DNA of 37,690 nt from Sulfurovum sp. (lineage in GTDB: Bacteria > Campylobacterota > Campylobacteria > Campylobacterales > Sulfurovaceae), in the NCBI GenBank assembly GCA_021647715.1, contig JAKIUE010000010.1, positions 1 to 37,690 of the forward strand, given 5' to 3'. The notes under the pieces are model-generated. The model was not told the origin of the DNA. It saw nothing but the letters and a program-made list of their open reading frames with translations, and did no database searches. Shown piece after piece: positions 17,055 through 24,754 of the stretch (position 1 is its first letter; each line of letters starts with the position of its first letter). The translations under genes were made by a program, and so were the position numbers.

Positions 17055-17191
17055 ACTAAAGTATCCCCATAATCAGGATTACTTGTCTTATAGTAACATA
17101 CAAATTCTACAAGACTCCAATATTTTAATGATTCACCAAATAGTTTTTTATTAAACTCTTTATCTACTGCCAAAGTAAAAATCCCACCCAT
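17051..17191 (-). CDS. Unrecognised 46-residue ORF coupled to dptF
   Basis: An ATG at 17191 opens a 46-codon frame (MGGIFTLAVDKEFNKKLFGE then SLKYWSLVEF, ending YGDTLV) whose TGA overlaps the dptF ATG as ATGA. Such overlap normally marks a translated upstream gene. An in-frame TAA lies one codon before the ATG and no ribosome site is obvious. It may be a small leader protein, or the surviving end of a longer gene once upstream of dptF. The sequence resembles nothing I know. It is followed directly by dptFGH. Confidence 0.45.
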   Translation of the reverse strand: MGGIFTLAVDKEFNKKLFGESLKYWSLVEFVCYYKTSNPDYGDTLV

Positions 17192-17206
17192 ATGTTAAGT
17201 GAGTAT

Positions 17207-17248
17207 ATTCTAGCCTAAAAAAGCATAGAGTTTGTCCATAGTTGTCCA
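17207..17248 (-). promoter_or_regulatory. Probable dpt promoter with two GGACAA repeats
   Basis: On the minus strand a TAGAAT (17212-17207) could be the -10 of a dpt transcript. The expected -35 zone holds two direct copies of TGGACAA exactly 10 bases apart (17232-17238 and 17242-17248 as TTGTCCA on plus). The 10-mer TATGGACAAA (17240-17231) also occurs exactly in the alpA operator at 18578-18587. A shared regulator is inferred. Confidence 0.45.
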
Positions 17249-17292
17249 ATAGAGTCTATTAAAGTCTTTTACACTTCATATTTCAAGTATAA

Positions 17293-17350
17293 ACAGCTGC
17301 TCCTAAAAGCAGTTGTTTTATACAGAGTATCTTTATGTAGATACTGTATA
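17293..17350. repeat. Two adjacent hairpins beside the iterons
   Basis: ACAGCTGCT (17293-17301) faces AGCAGTTGT (17308-17316) across a six-base loop, with one wobble. Immediately after, TATAC..AGTATCT faces AGATACT-GTATA (17319-17332 with 17339-17350) with a two-base bulge. They sit between the dpt promoter and the iterons. They could be origin structures or back-to-back terminators; no run of T's follows either in a convincing way. Confidence 0.5.
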
Positions 17351-17383
17351 AGATGTAGAAAACTCCGAATTAAGGGTCATTTC

Positions 17384-17467
17384 TAAGGAAAGAAGGGTTT
17401 TATTTAAGGAAAGTAAGGTCTAATTTAAGGAACTAAGAGTTTTATTTAAGGAAAGAAGGATTAATAT
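17384..17467 (+). repeat. Four 21-bp tandem iterons, candidate replication origin
   Basis: TAAGGAA occurs at 17384, 17405, 17426 and 17447, an exact 21-base period, within units close to TTTAAGGAAAGAAGGGTTTTA. The third unit is the most divergent (GGAACTAAGAG). A period of two helical turns puts all sites on one DNA face, as in iterons bound by plasmid Rep proteins. A probable Rep gene lies 2.5 kb away. The array ends just before the stop codon of the next gene. Confidence 0.65.
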
Positions 17468-17469
17468 TT

Positions 17470-18042
17470 TTACTCCATTGATTTTAAAGTATATTCTCTC
17501 ATCTTACCTAAAAATATATTTCTTCTTTTTTGTAATCGAGCATTCATCTTCAATAAATTTTGGCGTTGACCATGTAACATACCGAACATTTCATTTACCA
17601 AAGCAAGATTTTTCTTTTTAGCTTGATTCAAAGGATCAATATATTTTTTAAGATAATATTCTACTTCTTTGTTAAATCCTATCTTATCAGGGTTATCATC
17701 AAGTTTATTTTTTCTGTAAATATCCTGCATTGCCAAATCAAGAACATATATATCTGCATTATTTAATGCTTTTTCTGAGAAAACAAGAGCATTACCAATT
17801 CTAGAATCATATTCTGCTCTCAAACCTATAAAAGCTGAAAAAGTAACAAACAGAATAATGAAGATTATTATTTTATCTTTGGTCTTAAACCATTGAAAGG
17901 ATTTCCTAGTTGTAGTCTTTCCTTCTGTGTTATGTATATGGATATTTTTAGTCGCCCCACTATGCAACACATCGCCTTCATGTATCCCTGTACCGTTGTC
18001 CTTAACAGAATTTACAAGATTTTCATGATTTAAATTCTCCAC
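17470..18042 (-). CDS. Membrane-anchored protein of unknown function sharing a TGIHxG motif with its neighbour
   Basis: This 190-residue protein has a polar N-terminus, one membrane segment at about residues 52-72 (KIIIFIILFVTFSAFIGL) and a basic helical C-terminal part. The N-terminal stretch VNSVKDNGTGIHEGDVLHSG aligns without gaps to part of the upstream repressor-like protein (VNEVTGNATGIHNGNNYHG). I do not recognise the family. It starts with GTG at 18042, eight bases after the repressor stop, so the two form one operon. It may be a sensor or membrane tether for that regulator, but this is a guess. Confidence 0.65.
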   Translation of the reverse strand: MENLNHENLVNSVKDNGTGIHEGDVLHSGATKNIHIHNTEGKTTTRKSFQWFKTKDKIIIFIILFVTFSAFIGLRAEYDSRIGNALVFSEKALNNADIYVLDLAMQDIYRKNKLDDNPDKIGFNKEVEYYLKKYIDPLNQAKKKNLALVNEMFGMLHGQRQNLLKMNARLQKRRNIFLGKMREYTLKSME

Positions 18043-18049
18043 AATTTAA

Positions 18050-18424
18050 CTAACCTGCTTCAAGTATTTTTCTTCTACATTCGCGCAAACATTCTTCAAG
18101 GATGTCAAGGTTATCTGTTCCTTTTGCAATCATAAGTAATTTATCAAATTTTTCTTGGTAAGAGGATTTATCTTCTGCCTTCCCATGATAATTATTTCCA
18201 TTATGGATACCTGTAGCATTCCCTGTAACTTCATTTACATACTGCAAAGTATCTATTGGGATGTCAAGTTCATATATTTTTTTAGCAATCGAATTTACTG
18301 CATCACGGCTTTTCCAACCAGATATTGTATTACGTGCAACATCAAGTTTTTCCGCTAATTCTTGTAGTGTGCCTACCTTGTAGTATGCCATCAATTCATT
18401 CAATAATGCTGTTGCTTTATTCAT
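18050..18424 (-). CDS. CI-like helix-turn-helix repressor
   Basis: This 124-residue protein starts at the ATG at 18424, six bases after AAGG. Residues 1-60 form a phage CI-type helix-turn-helix (LQELAEKLDVARNTISGWKSR). A glycine- and asparagine-rich linker (NATGIHNGNNYHG) and a helical tail follow. There is no LexA/CI peptidase domain, so it should not be cleaved in the SOS response. It is transcribed divergently from alpA and dnaB, and the gap holds a strong promoter plus a palindrome, the usual layout of a lysogeny-type switch. It probably represses the alpA-dnaB-rep operon. Confidence 0.75.
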   Translation of the reverse strand: MNKATALLNELMAYYKVGTLQELAEKLDVARNTISGWKSRDAVNSIAKKIYELDIPIDTLQYVNEVTGNATGIHNGNNYHGKAEDKSSYQEKFDKLLMIAKGTDNLDILEECLRECRRKILEAG

Positions 18425-18518
18425 AGTTAACCTTATATGTAAAATATAGACATATTCTAACATTTTACATTAAGTAACTCCATTTATTGAAAAATTTGAG
18501 ACAAATTGAAGAAAACTC

Positions 18519-18548
18519 TTGACATTGGTAAACATTTATTGCTATAAT
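18519..18548 (+). promoter_or_regulatory. Strong sigma70 promoter for alpA-dnaB-rep
   Basis: TTGACA at 18519-18524 and TATAAT at 18543-18548 are 18 bases apart, with TGC directly before the -10 (extended -10). Transcription should start near 18555. It is the closest to consensus in the window and would need repression while the element is integrated. Confidence 0.8.
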
Positions 18549-18564
18549 AATAAACATATTGAGA

Positions 18565-18590
18565 CTATTTGGTCATATATGGACAAATAG
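18565..18590. promoter_or_regulatory. Palindromic operator in the alpA leader
   Basis: CTATTTG (18565-18571) and CAAATAG (18584-18590) form inverted arms around a 12-base centre. The site lies about 10-35 bases after the predicted transcription start, where a bound repressor would block the promoter. The right half contains TATGGACAAA, repeated exactly at the dpt promoter. The CI-like protein is the obvious candidate ligand. Confidence 0.6.
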
Positions 18591-18609
18591 AATACATAAA
18601 GGATTAAAG

Positions 18610-18789
18610 ATGAGAACAGAAATGGGGCGCATTCAAAAAGTAATGGAACGTACGGGACTTTGCAAATCAACCATTTGGTTATGGGCGAAAGAAGGCAAAT
18701 TTCCGAAGGCAATAAAATTATCGAGAAGGGTTACGGTCTGGAACATGGCAGAAATCGATGCTTGGCTTAAGTCAAAAGAAGGTAAATAA
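18610..18789 (+). CDS. alpA: AlpA-family excisionase/transcription regulator
   Basis: This 59-residue winged helix-turn-helix protein (TGLCKSTIWLWAKEGKFPKAIKLSRRV...W) matches the AlpA family of small activators and excisionases of P4-like and integrative elements. The ATG at 18610 follows AAAGG by seven bases; a longer TTG-started frame would run back through the operator and is rejected. It is first in the alpA-dnaB-rep operon. It could promote excision with the integrase or act as a DNA-binding regulator. Confidence 0.82.
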   Translation: MRTEMGRIQKVMERTGLCKSTIWLWAKEGKFPKAIKLSRRVTVWNMAEIDAWLKSKEGK

Positions 18790-18792
18790 ATC

Positions 18793-20028
18793 ATGTCAAA
18801 TAACCAAATGCAGAATATTGAACGTGCAGTACTCTCAACAATTATTTTTGAACCTGAACATTCAGACTATTTGCAATCATTAAATGCCGAAGAATTTACA
18901 CTACCTGCGCATCAACAAGTATTTACGGCAATGAGATCTCTCTATAATGATGGAAAACCTATCACAGAAGACTTCATTTTAAAAATTATTGGTAATAGCT
19001 ATGAATATACTGTACTTAATATTCTTTCTGCCCTTCCTGTCCCCAATATAGAGGCTTACATAGTTGATATACAAACTAGCTACAAAAAGAGACTTTTACA
19101 ACAAGGACTGGCTAATTTAGTCAATATTGATGAAGATATGGATATACAGCAAACACTTACTAGTATGGAACTTCTTCTTGATAAAATAGAAAACATACAT
19201 ACTGTAACCACCAACAGAGATTTTACTATCGGGAATCTAGTAAAAGAAAAATTTCCAGACACAGAAAAATTCTTGACAGGTCTAAAATTCGTGGATGATA
19301 TTTTCCATGGATTTGAACTAGGACACTTGATAACTATTACCGGAGAGCAAGAAGCAGGAAAAACACAATTAACAAATCAGATATTACTAAGTATGTCCAA
19401 TCATCATAAATCACTCTATTTCAGCTTAGAATTTAACAAACGGAAACTACATAAGTATATGCAAAATAAAACAAATTATGATTTGGATAATATTTATACT
19501 GTTACCCAAGATATGATTGATGGTGATATAGATGAAATATGTAGACTCATAAAATATCATTATAAAAATAATAGTATCAAGATTGTGGCTATAGATAGTC
19601 AAATGATGATCTGGGATGAAAGTAAAAAATTTAGTACGTCCGAAGAGGAAACTACTTCTCTTTTTCGTAAACTTCACAAGCTCTGCAATACACTAGACAT
19701 TGTTATATTTATAATAGCTCAATCGAGCAAAGCTGACCACAAAAATGTAAGTAGTATCGAAATATTTGGCAGCAAAAAAGCTTCACACATGGCGGACATA
19801 CAGATTCATCTTTTCAACGACAAGAACGACAGCAAATATAGAAATTTATGGGTAGGTAAAAATAAACAAAATGGAACAAGAGAGACAAGAAGAATTGTTT
19901 TTAACAAAACAAACTTAGAATTTAATGAGGTCATGACGGATAAAGAGGGGTTCAAAATAACATCAAATGACTCGAAAACTACAAAGGCAATAAATAATGC
20001 ACGTGCAAAATTTAAATTCTCTGACTAA
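18793..20028 (+). CDS. DnaB-like replicative helicase
   Basis: This 411-residue protein has a DnaB N-terminal domain (IERAVLSTIIFEPEH...F..PAHQQVF, residues 7-100) and a RecA-like C-terminal domain with Walker A GEQEAGKT near 184-191 and Walker B IVAIDSQ near 265-271. The length is at the short end for DnaB, as in phage and plasmid versions. It would act as the 5'-3' fork helicase for element replication. It follows alpA by three bases and overlaps the next gene by 32. No primase or loader gene is visible nearby. Confidence 0.82.
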   Translation: MSNNQMQNIERAVLSTIIFEPEHSDYLQSLNAEEFTLPAHQQVFTAMRSLYNDGKPITEDFILKIIGNSYEYTVLNILSALPVPNIEAYIVDIQTSYKKRLLQQGLANLVNIDEDMDIQQTLTSMELLLDKIENIHTVTTNRDFTIGNLVKEKFPDTEKFLTGLKFVDDIFHGFELGHLITITGEQEAGKTQLTNQILLSMSNHHKSLYFSLEFNKRKLHKYMQNKTNYDLDNIYTVTQDMIDGDIDEICRLIKYHYKNNSIKIVAIDSQMMIWDESKKFSTSEEETTSLFRKLHKLCNTLDIVIFIIAQSSKADHKNVSSIEIFGSKKASHMADIQIHLFNDKNDSKYRNLWVGKNKQNGTRETRRIVFNKTNLEFNEVMTDKEGFKITSNDSKTTKAINNARAKFKFSD

Positions 20029-20887
20029 TGTTGCAAAGGAAGTCATATTTACTGATACAGATTTTTGCGTATCTCTCGAAAACATTGATAGAGCTTGTAG
20101 TACTTACTTTGAAAATAATACAGCAATATTCTTACCTTATACACGATTAGACAAAACAGAGATACAAAAATATTTTTTTAAAAATAATCAAATTTTATCA
20201 ATATATACTGATGATAATAATTTTTCAAAAGTAGAGGTTCACGCTAGACTTCTTGGTCAAATCCATAAAGATATTCTAGAAATACTACTCAGCATGGAGA
20301 AGGAATATTCTCAAAAAAATAAAACTTTTAGCATAACTACTGATATTGCTTCTATCACTAAAATATGGAAACGAAACTATGGGAAAAAGAAATGGATTAT
20401 AAACAAGATAAAAGAAATTATGGATTGCAATATAAATCTTTACTTTAAAACCTCCTCTGGGGAACACATAGATTTAAAATTTAGCTTTATATCATCTTCC
20501 CTTGCTATTAATGGTAAGTATATAACGGTAATTTTTACAAAAGAATATGTATATTTTATGGCAAGAACAGAACTTCTAGATTATCGTCAATTTATACCAG
20601 ATATTGTTCAACTTGAAAATGATTTTACTAAAGCAATTGTTCGGTTTATTTTAAAAGATAATGGTGTTAATACACATTTCAGAATTAATACTATTTTAGA
20701 AAAACTAAACTATAAAAAACTAATGTCAAATATAGAACTTACTCGAGAATTAAAAATACTTAAATCTCAAAAAGTACAAAAAATTCTTCATGACAAATTT
20801 GGTATTTATCTAAGCAACAATAATCAAACTATTAACTTTGATATTAAGTTAATTAATAAAAAACGCTACTTCATTCAAGCTAATTAG
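19997..20887 (+). CDS. Probable plasmid-type replication initiator (Rep)
   Basis: This 296-residue AT-rich protein has two regions resembling the winged-helix pair of plasmid initiators (about 75-160 and 205-290), with the helix-rich stretch LGQIHKDILEILLSMEKEY and a strand-rich middle. The start at 19997 has AAAGG nine bases upstream and overlaps the helicase gene by 32 bases. The 21-bp iterons 2.5 kb away are the natural target. I infer Rep from fold impression and context (helicase partner, iterons, mobilization genes); there is no decisive motif, and another DNA-binding protein is possible. Confidence 0.5.
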   Translation: MHVQNLNSLTNVAKEVIFTDTDFCVSLENIDRACSTYFENNTAIFLPYTRLDKTEIQKYFFKNNQILSIYTDDNNFSKVEVHARLLGQIHKDILEILLSMEKEYSQKNKTFSITTDIASITKIWKRNYGKKKWIINKIKEIMDCNINLYFKTSSGEHIDLKFSFISSSLAINGKYITVIFTKEYVYFMARTELLDYRQFIPDIVQLENDFTKAIVRFILKDNGVNTHFRINTILEKLNYKKLMSNIELTRELKILKSQKVQKILHDKFGIYLSNNNQTINFDIKLINKKRYFIQAN

Positions 20888-21107
20888 TCACATCCAACTT
20901 CCCAATCAAAACATCAAGCTTCAACAATATCTTTTCCATAATTTCATTCAAGCCACTTTTTTTCTTTTCTTCTCTCAATTCTAAAAGTAATTCTTTCAAA
21001 ACCACATAAATTAAATCTCCTTGTTTCCCATTTTCAATCATCAAATTGTTAAATGCAAGTTGCTGTGTTTTAACTGCTTGAATCTCTTTTAATATTTCTT
21101 CCATCAT
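20880..21107 (-). CDS. Small coiled-coil protein downstream of the relaxase
   Basis: This 75-residue acidic and basic helical protein (MMEEILKEIQAVKTQQLAFN and KELLLELREEKKKSGLNEIMEKI) has two short coiled-coil stretches. Its ribosome site AAAGGA overlaps the relaxase stop region and the gap is seven bases, so it is translated from the relaxase message. Its end overlaps the convergent Rep gene by eight bases. It may be a relaxase accessory protein; no homologue comes to mind. Confidence 0.6.
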   Translation of the reverse strand: MMEEILKEIQAVKTQQLAFNNLMIENGKQGDLIYVVLKELLLELREEKKKSGLNEIMEKILLKLDVLIGKLDVTN

Positions 21108-21114
21108 TTTTCCT

Positions 21115-24100
21115 TTAAAAATTTATTGCAATATTTCTTACTGCTTGTTTAGGTTTTGCTTTTTCTGTATCTGATAGCACAGATTTGATATCAGAAGTTG
21201 GGCTTTTTTTATTTTCTAACTTTAACTCTATTTTTTTATTGAGTCCGCTCAATACTATATCTATTTTTTGAAATACATTCTCAAATTTATTTTCCAATGT
21301 ATCTGCAGTTGTTGCCTGCATTTGTTCTTCCTTTTCAGGAAGGCTCAAAAGTATTTCTGACTTTTCTCCTCTCATTTCCATACCTTCCAATACTCTGCCT
21401 GCTCCTCTAACGTTTTTGGCTACTGATTTATTGATTTCATTCTTTCTGGCAATATCATTTCCATTAAGTGTATATTTTAAAGTAGAATGTTGTCTAGTGT
21501 CTTTTTTCAAATTAGCCAACAAGGCTTCTTTGTTATCTGTGTAGACTGTGATGTTCTCTTTGGCACGCGTAACCTGCGTATAAAAAGCATTTAAAGATGC
21601 CATTTGCGTATCGGCTAAGATGGTTACATTTTTTGTGGTGGCACCTTGGGACTTGAAGTCAGTAATCGCATACCCATAATCGATGTAATTCATTTTTTTA
21701 ATGTCTATCTGTTTGCCATTACTGGTTTGAATTATTCCATGTTTTATCTCTTTTATAACTACCCTCTCTCCATTTTTTACTTTAGTGTTTTTGTTAAGAG
21801 AGGCATTTTTGGTGAAGGTGATTGTCTCACCCACAGTAAACTCTTTTTGTATTTCTTTATATAGTTGGCACTGCTGACTGTATTGGTAAAAATTGATGAT
21901 GATACTTTTTCCATTAGGTGCTTCAATTTTTATATGCTTATCATCCATAATACTAGCTATACGGTACTCTGCACCATTTTTAGTTCCTGGAACTTTAGAA
22001 GGAATGAGTATCATGCCTTCTTCAAGGGTTGTGGTAAAGTACCTACTAATGCCACTTTGAGACCATGTCTCTCTAACAATATGCATCTCTCCCTTGCCTG
22101 CTTTACCAAGGTGTTGTCGTATACATTCATTGATATAGATGCAATCTGCATTTTTTGAAGCGATAATAAGTTCATCTTCTAGAGGATTCATAGATGCATA
22201 GGTTTTACTATATTGTTGTGCAATTTCATCTAAGCTCTCTTCTTTATCCATCTCCATAAATGCACTTTTACCTTCCAAAATCTTCATTGCTTTGTCACTC
22301 TGCCTACTTTTGATAGCTTTAACTATCCCTTTAGCATAATCAGATTTTTGACGCATGGTTTCACTCATGTAGACAGTATGTGCCCCATATGTTTGCATAT
22401 CACAAAAGATATTCCCTGCAGCGATGCTAGAGAATTGCTTGGTATCGCCAATAAAGACTACTTTGTCATGGTTATGTTTGGCTATCTTCATGAGTTTTGC
22501 CATTTGTAAACTCCCTACCATCCCTGCTTCATCTACAAGTATTAGCCTTTGTTTTGGAGTATCTATCTGCTTACTCTCTTCTTGGTAGATGAAACTGTGT
22601 AGTGTAGAAGATGCGATACCACTTTCTTCCTCCAAAGACTGTGCTGCTTTACCTGTAAAGGAGAGTCCTATTATCTCTGTTGATTGATTTTTAAGTGCCA
22701 TAAAATCTCTGATTGCTGAGGCGGCATAGGTTTTACCTGTTCCTGCGTCTCCTTGTATGACTATAAACTGATCTTTGGTATCAAGCACACTCTCTACCAT
22801 AGCTCTTTGCCCCTGAGTCATATTCCTATAGACTTGATTGATAAAACCATGTATTTCTTTGTTATTTGAAGTATATGCTCTTTGTGACTCCTTACCTTCC
22901 ATTACTAAACGTATCACATCTCTTTCTGCTTCTACGATTGCCTTGATGGAGTACACATTGTTATCTAACTTAATGAGCCTCCCTTCTTTCATCAATCTCT
23001 CCAGTCCATTGTCATAATCTTTTAATGTAAAACCATACTGCAAACCAAGCTTCAAGGCATTCTTCATCACTTCTTCATAATTAAAGACACTCTGTTGCTC
23101 CTCTATCACATCAAGTGATTTTTCCAGACATTCCCTTGCAAGGTTTTCTTTGTCTTTATCCTCCATGACTAGCATAGATGCTGTGGTATCCTTTTTAGAG
23201 ACTATTTGATTATAAAAAGATTTATCTAAACCCACTTGTTTCATTCGCTTTTGGTTGTGCGCTATCAAGGATGCTCTCTCTATTTTACGTTTACTCTTTT
23301 TTGTTTTGGCATTAATCATGTCTAACATTTTTGCTTTATTTTCTAACTTCAAATCACTATTGGCAAGTTTCTCAAGCAGTTCTTTGTGTCGTCCTGAAAA
23401 TGTATCAAGCTGTTCTTTTGAAAAATCTTTCAGTTCAAAAAATCCCTGCTCTGCATTTGTTACCTCTATCTCTAAACCAAGCCCTCTTATATTTTTTGCC
23501 AAAGCATTACGGTAAAGCTGACCTAAAAACATCTTATTAGTATAAATCTCTTCATTGTTCATAGCATAAGGTTTGAGCTTACCTGTCAGAGGGTCTTCGT
23601 AAAAAGTAAGTGCCATCATAAAGTTATGGGTATGCAGTTGAGGGTCTATCTCTCCTAAGTCTGTTTCTCTCGTAGTGTCATGCTGAAAGGACGCCCATAG
23701 AGCATGACTATGTACTGTTTCTCTTTTCCCTTTCCCTTGACGGATACGTGTCTTGGCATAAGTAGCAGAGACTTTTTTCATAGCGTACTGTACTGCTTCT
23801 TCGTGTGCCATTCTAATGCGTCTTTCAAACATCCTCTCACCTAAACCCTCAGAAAGTTCCATAAGCAAAGAAACGCTCTTAGGTGCAGAGAATGTGATGT
23901 CTATCCCTGCTCGTCTTTTGTCACTGTTGCTATTGGAAAGTAAATGTTTCTTACTTTTAGGATGTACACCATTCAATATAGATGCATAGGTCTTTTTATC
24001 TATGGCATCAGTATTCCCTAACCCTATGTACTTTAATGCCTTAGCACTCCCATGCCATTGTCCTAAAACACCACTTTGCTGATAGTAACTCTCCTTAGAG

Positions 24101-24150
24101 AGATAATCTTTGGCTTGTGAAGCCCCTTGAGGTTTAGAGATAGAAATCAC
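21115..24150 (-). CDS. MobF (TrwC/TraI-type) relaxase-helicase
   Basis: This protein nicks one strand at oriT and unwinds DNA for transfer. The N-terminal relaxase domain has tyrosines 22-23 (KESYYQQSG) as catalytic candidates, the RRAGIDITFSAPKSVSLL segment and the metal-binding DPQLHTHNF with H173 and H175. The C-terminal RecD-like helicase has Walker A GDAGTGKT at 467-474 and Walker B RLILVDEAG near 535. Length (1011) matches TrwC. I chose the GTG at 24150 because AAGGAG ends seven bases before it and the protein then starts like other MobF relaxases; an ATG at 24210 has no ribosome site. No coupling protein accompanies it. Confidence 0.92.
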   Translation of the reverse strand: MISISKPQGASQAKDYLSKESYYQQSGVLGQWHGSAKALKYIGLGNTDAIDKKTYASILNGVHPKSKKHLLSNSNSDKRRAGIDITFSAPKSVSLLMELSEGLGERMFERRIRMAHEEAVQYAMKKVSATYAKTRIRQGKGKRETVHSHALWASFQHDTTRETDLGEIDPQLHTHNFMMALTFYEDPLTGKLKPYAMNNEEIYTNKMFLGQLYRNALAKNIRGLGLEIEVTNAEQGFFELKDFSKEQLDTFSGRHKELLEKLANSDLKLENKAKMLDMINAKTKKSKRKIERASLIAHNQKRMKQVGLDKSFYNQIVSKKDTTASMLVMEDKDKENLARECLEKSLDVIEEQQSVFNYEEVMKNALKLGLQYGFTLKDYDNGLERLMKEGRLIKLDNNVYSIKAIVEAERDVIRLVMEGKESQRAYTSNNKEIHGFINQVYRNMTQGQRAMVESVLDTKDQFIVIQGDAGTGKTYAASAIRDFMALKNQSTEIIGLSFTGKAAQSLEEESGIASSTLHSFIYQEESKQIDTPKQRLILVDEAGMVGSLQMAKLMKIAKHNHDKVVFIGDTKQFSSIAAGNIFCDMQTYGAHTVYMSETMRQKSDYAKGIVKAIKSRQSDKAMKILEGKSAFMEMDKEESLDEIAQQYSKTYASMNPLEDELIIASKNADCIYINECIRQHLGKAGKGEMHIVRETWSQSGISRYFTTTLEEGMILIPSKVPGTKNGAEYRIASIMDDKHIKIEAPNGKSIIINFYQYSQQCQLYKEIQKEFTVGETITFTKNASLNKNTKVKNGERVVIKEIKHGIIQTSNGKQIDIKKMNYIDYGYAITDFKSQGATTKNVTILADTQMASLNAFYTQVTRAKENITVYTDNKEALLANLKKDTRQHSTLKYTLNGNDIARKNEINKSVAKNVRGAGRVLEGMEMRGEKSEILLSLPEKEEQMQATTADTLENKFENVFQKIDIVLSGLNKKIELKLENKKSPTSDIKSVLSDTEKAKPKQAVRNIAINF

Positions 24151-24210
24151 AGAAAGGCTCCTTTTACACCTTGCACCATTAGCAAAATGGGCGTTAGGTG
24201 TGAGTGTCAT

Positions 24211-24393
24211 ATTTTATACACATAGTATTGCATATTGTCATTAAAATACACCTTAATAACGATTTTGATAATTGATTTAAGTTAATTATAGTTTTTATAT
24301 GTCATAATGAAATAATATATATGTCATTTTGTATATATTTTTAGTTTTAACATAAAGAATTATAGAGAATTAAAGAAATTTATAGGAGAAAAG
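24211..24393. promoter_or_regulatory. Candidate oriT/control region with TGTCAT repeats
   Basis: This AT-rich gap separates the relaxase gene from the divergent stb-like genes, where oriT usually lies. It holds TATTGTCAT (24233-24241) and two ATATGTCAT copies exactly 22 bases apart (24297-24305, 24319-24327). A further TGTCAT at 24205-24210 lies just outside, over the upstream ATG. An inverted repeat ATAATT/AATTAT lies at 24268-24289. The repeats could bind the StbA-like protein and the inverted repeat the relaxase. No nick site can be named. Confidence 0.4.
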
Positions 24394-24741
24394 ATGAACT
24401 TAGCCAAAGATATGAAAATGTTACATGCAAAAAAATTTAGAGAAGGTAGCATTAAACAAGCTACGTTTTTAAAAAGTTTTAAAAAAGAGATTTTTGAACT
24501 GATTGCTCTTGACTATAAACCCTCTGAAATTCAAGGGTACCTAGAAGCAAAGCTTGAAGTGACTATCAATATGAATTCGTTTTATGCATGGCTCAACTAT
24601 ACAAAAACAGAATCAACCAGTAAGCCCAATAAACATACTGCACCCATTTCAACTTCAGAATTAGACACACTCTCATCTGAAGTAAAAATGGGTGACTCTC
24701 AAAATACGCTAGATGTTTTAGCCAGTACAGACTTTGATTAA
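24394..24741 (+). CDS. Small helix-turn-helix protein, possible StbA-like DNA-binding protein
   Basis: This 115-residue protein has a basic helical N-terminal half (FKKEIFELIALDYKPSEIQG then a helix ending SFYAWLN) that fits a resolvase-like helix-turn-helix, and an acidic serine- and threonine-rich tail. AGGAG precedes the ATG. It heads a three-gene operon divergent from the relaxase gene. In R388-type plasmids the same position holds stbA, whose product binds repeats next to oriT. The parallel is positional; I do not see clear sequence homology. Confidence 0.6.
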   Translation: MNLAKDMKMLHAKKFREGSIKQATFLKSFKKEIFELIALDYKPSEIQGYLEAKLEVTINMNSFYAWLNYTKTESTSKPNKHTAPISTSELDTLSSEVKMGDSQNTLDVLASTDFD

Positions 24742-24754
24742 ACAGGAGAAAAAT

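Noticed and set aside
17384-17467. CRISPR array
   Set aside because: The units are contiguous 21-bp direct repeats without unique spacers, and no cas genes are present.
18559-18609. N-terminal extension of AlpA from a TTG
   Set aside because: It would translate through the operator palindrome; the ATG at 18610 has a good ribosome site and gives the normal AlpA length.
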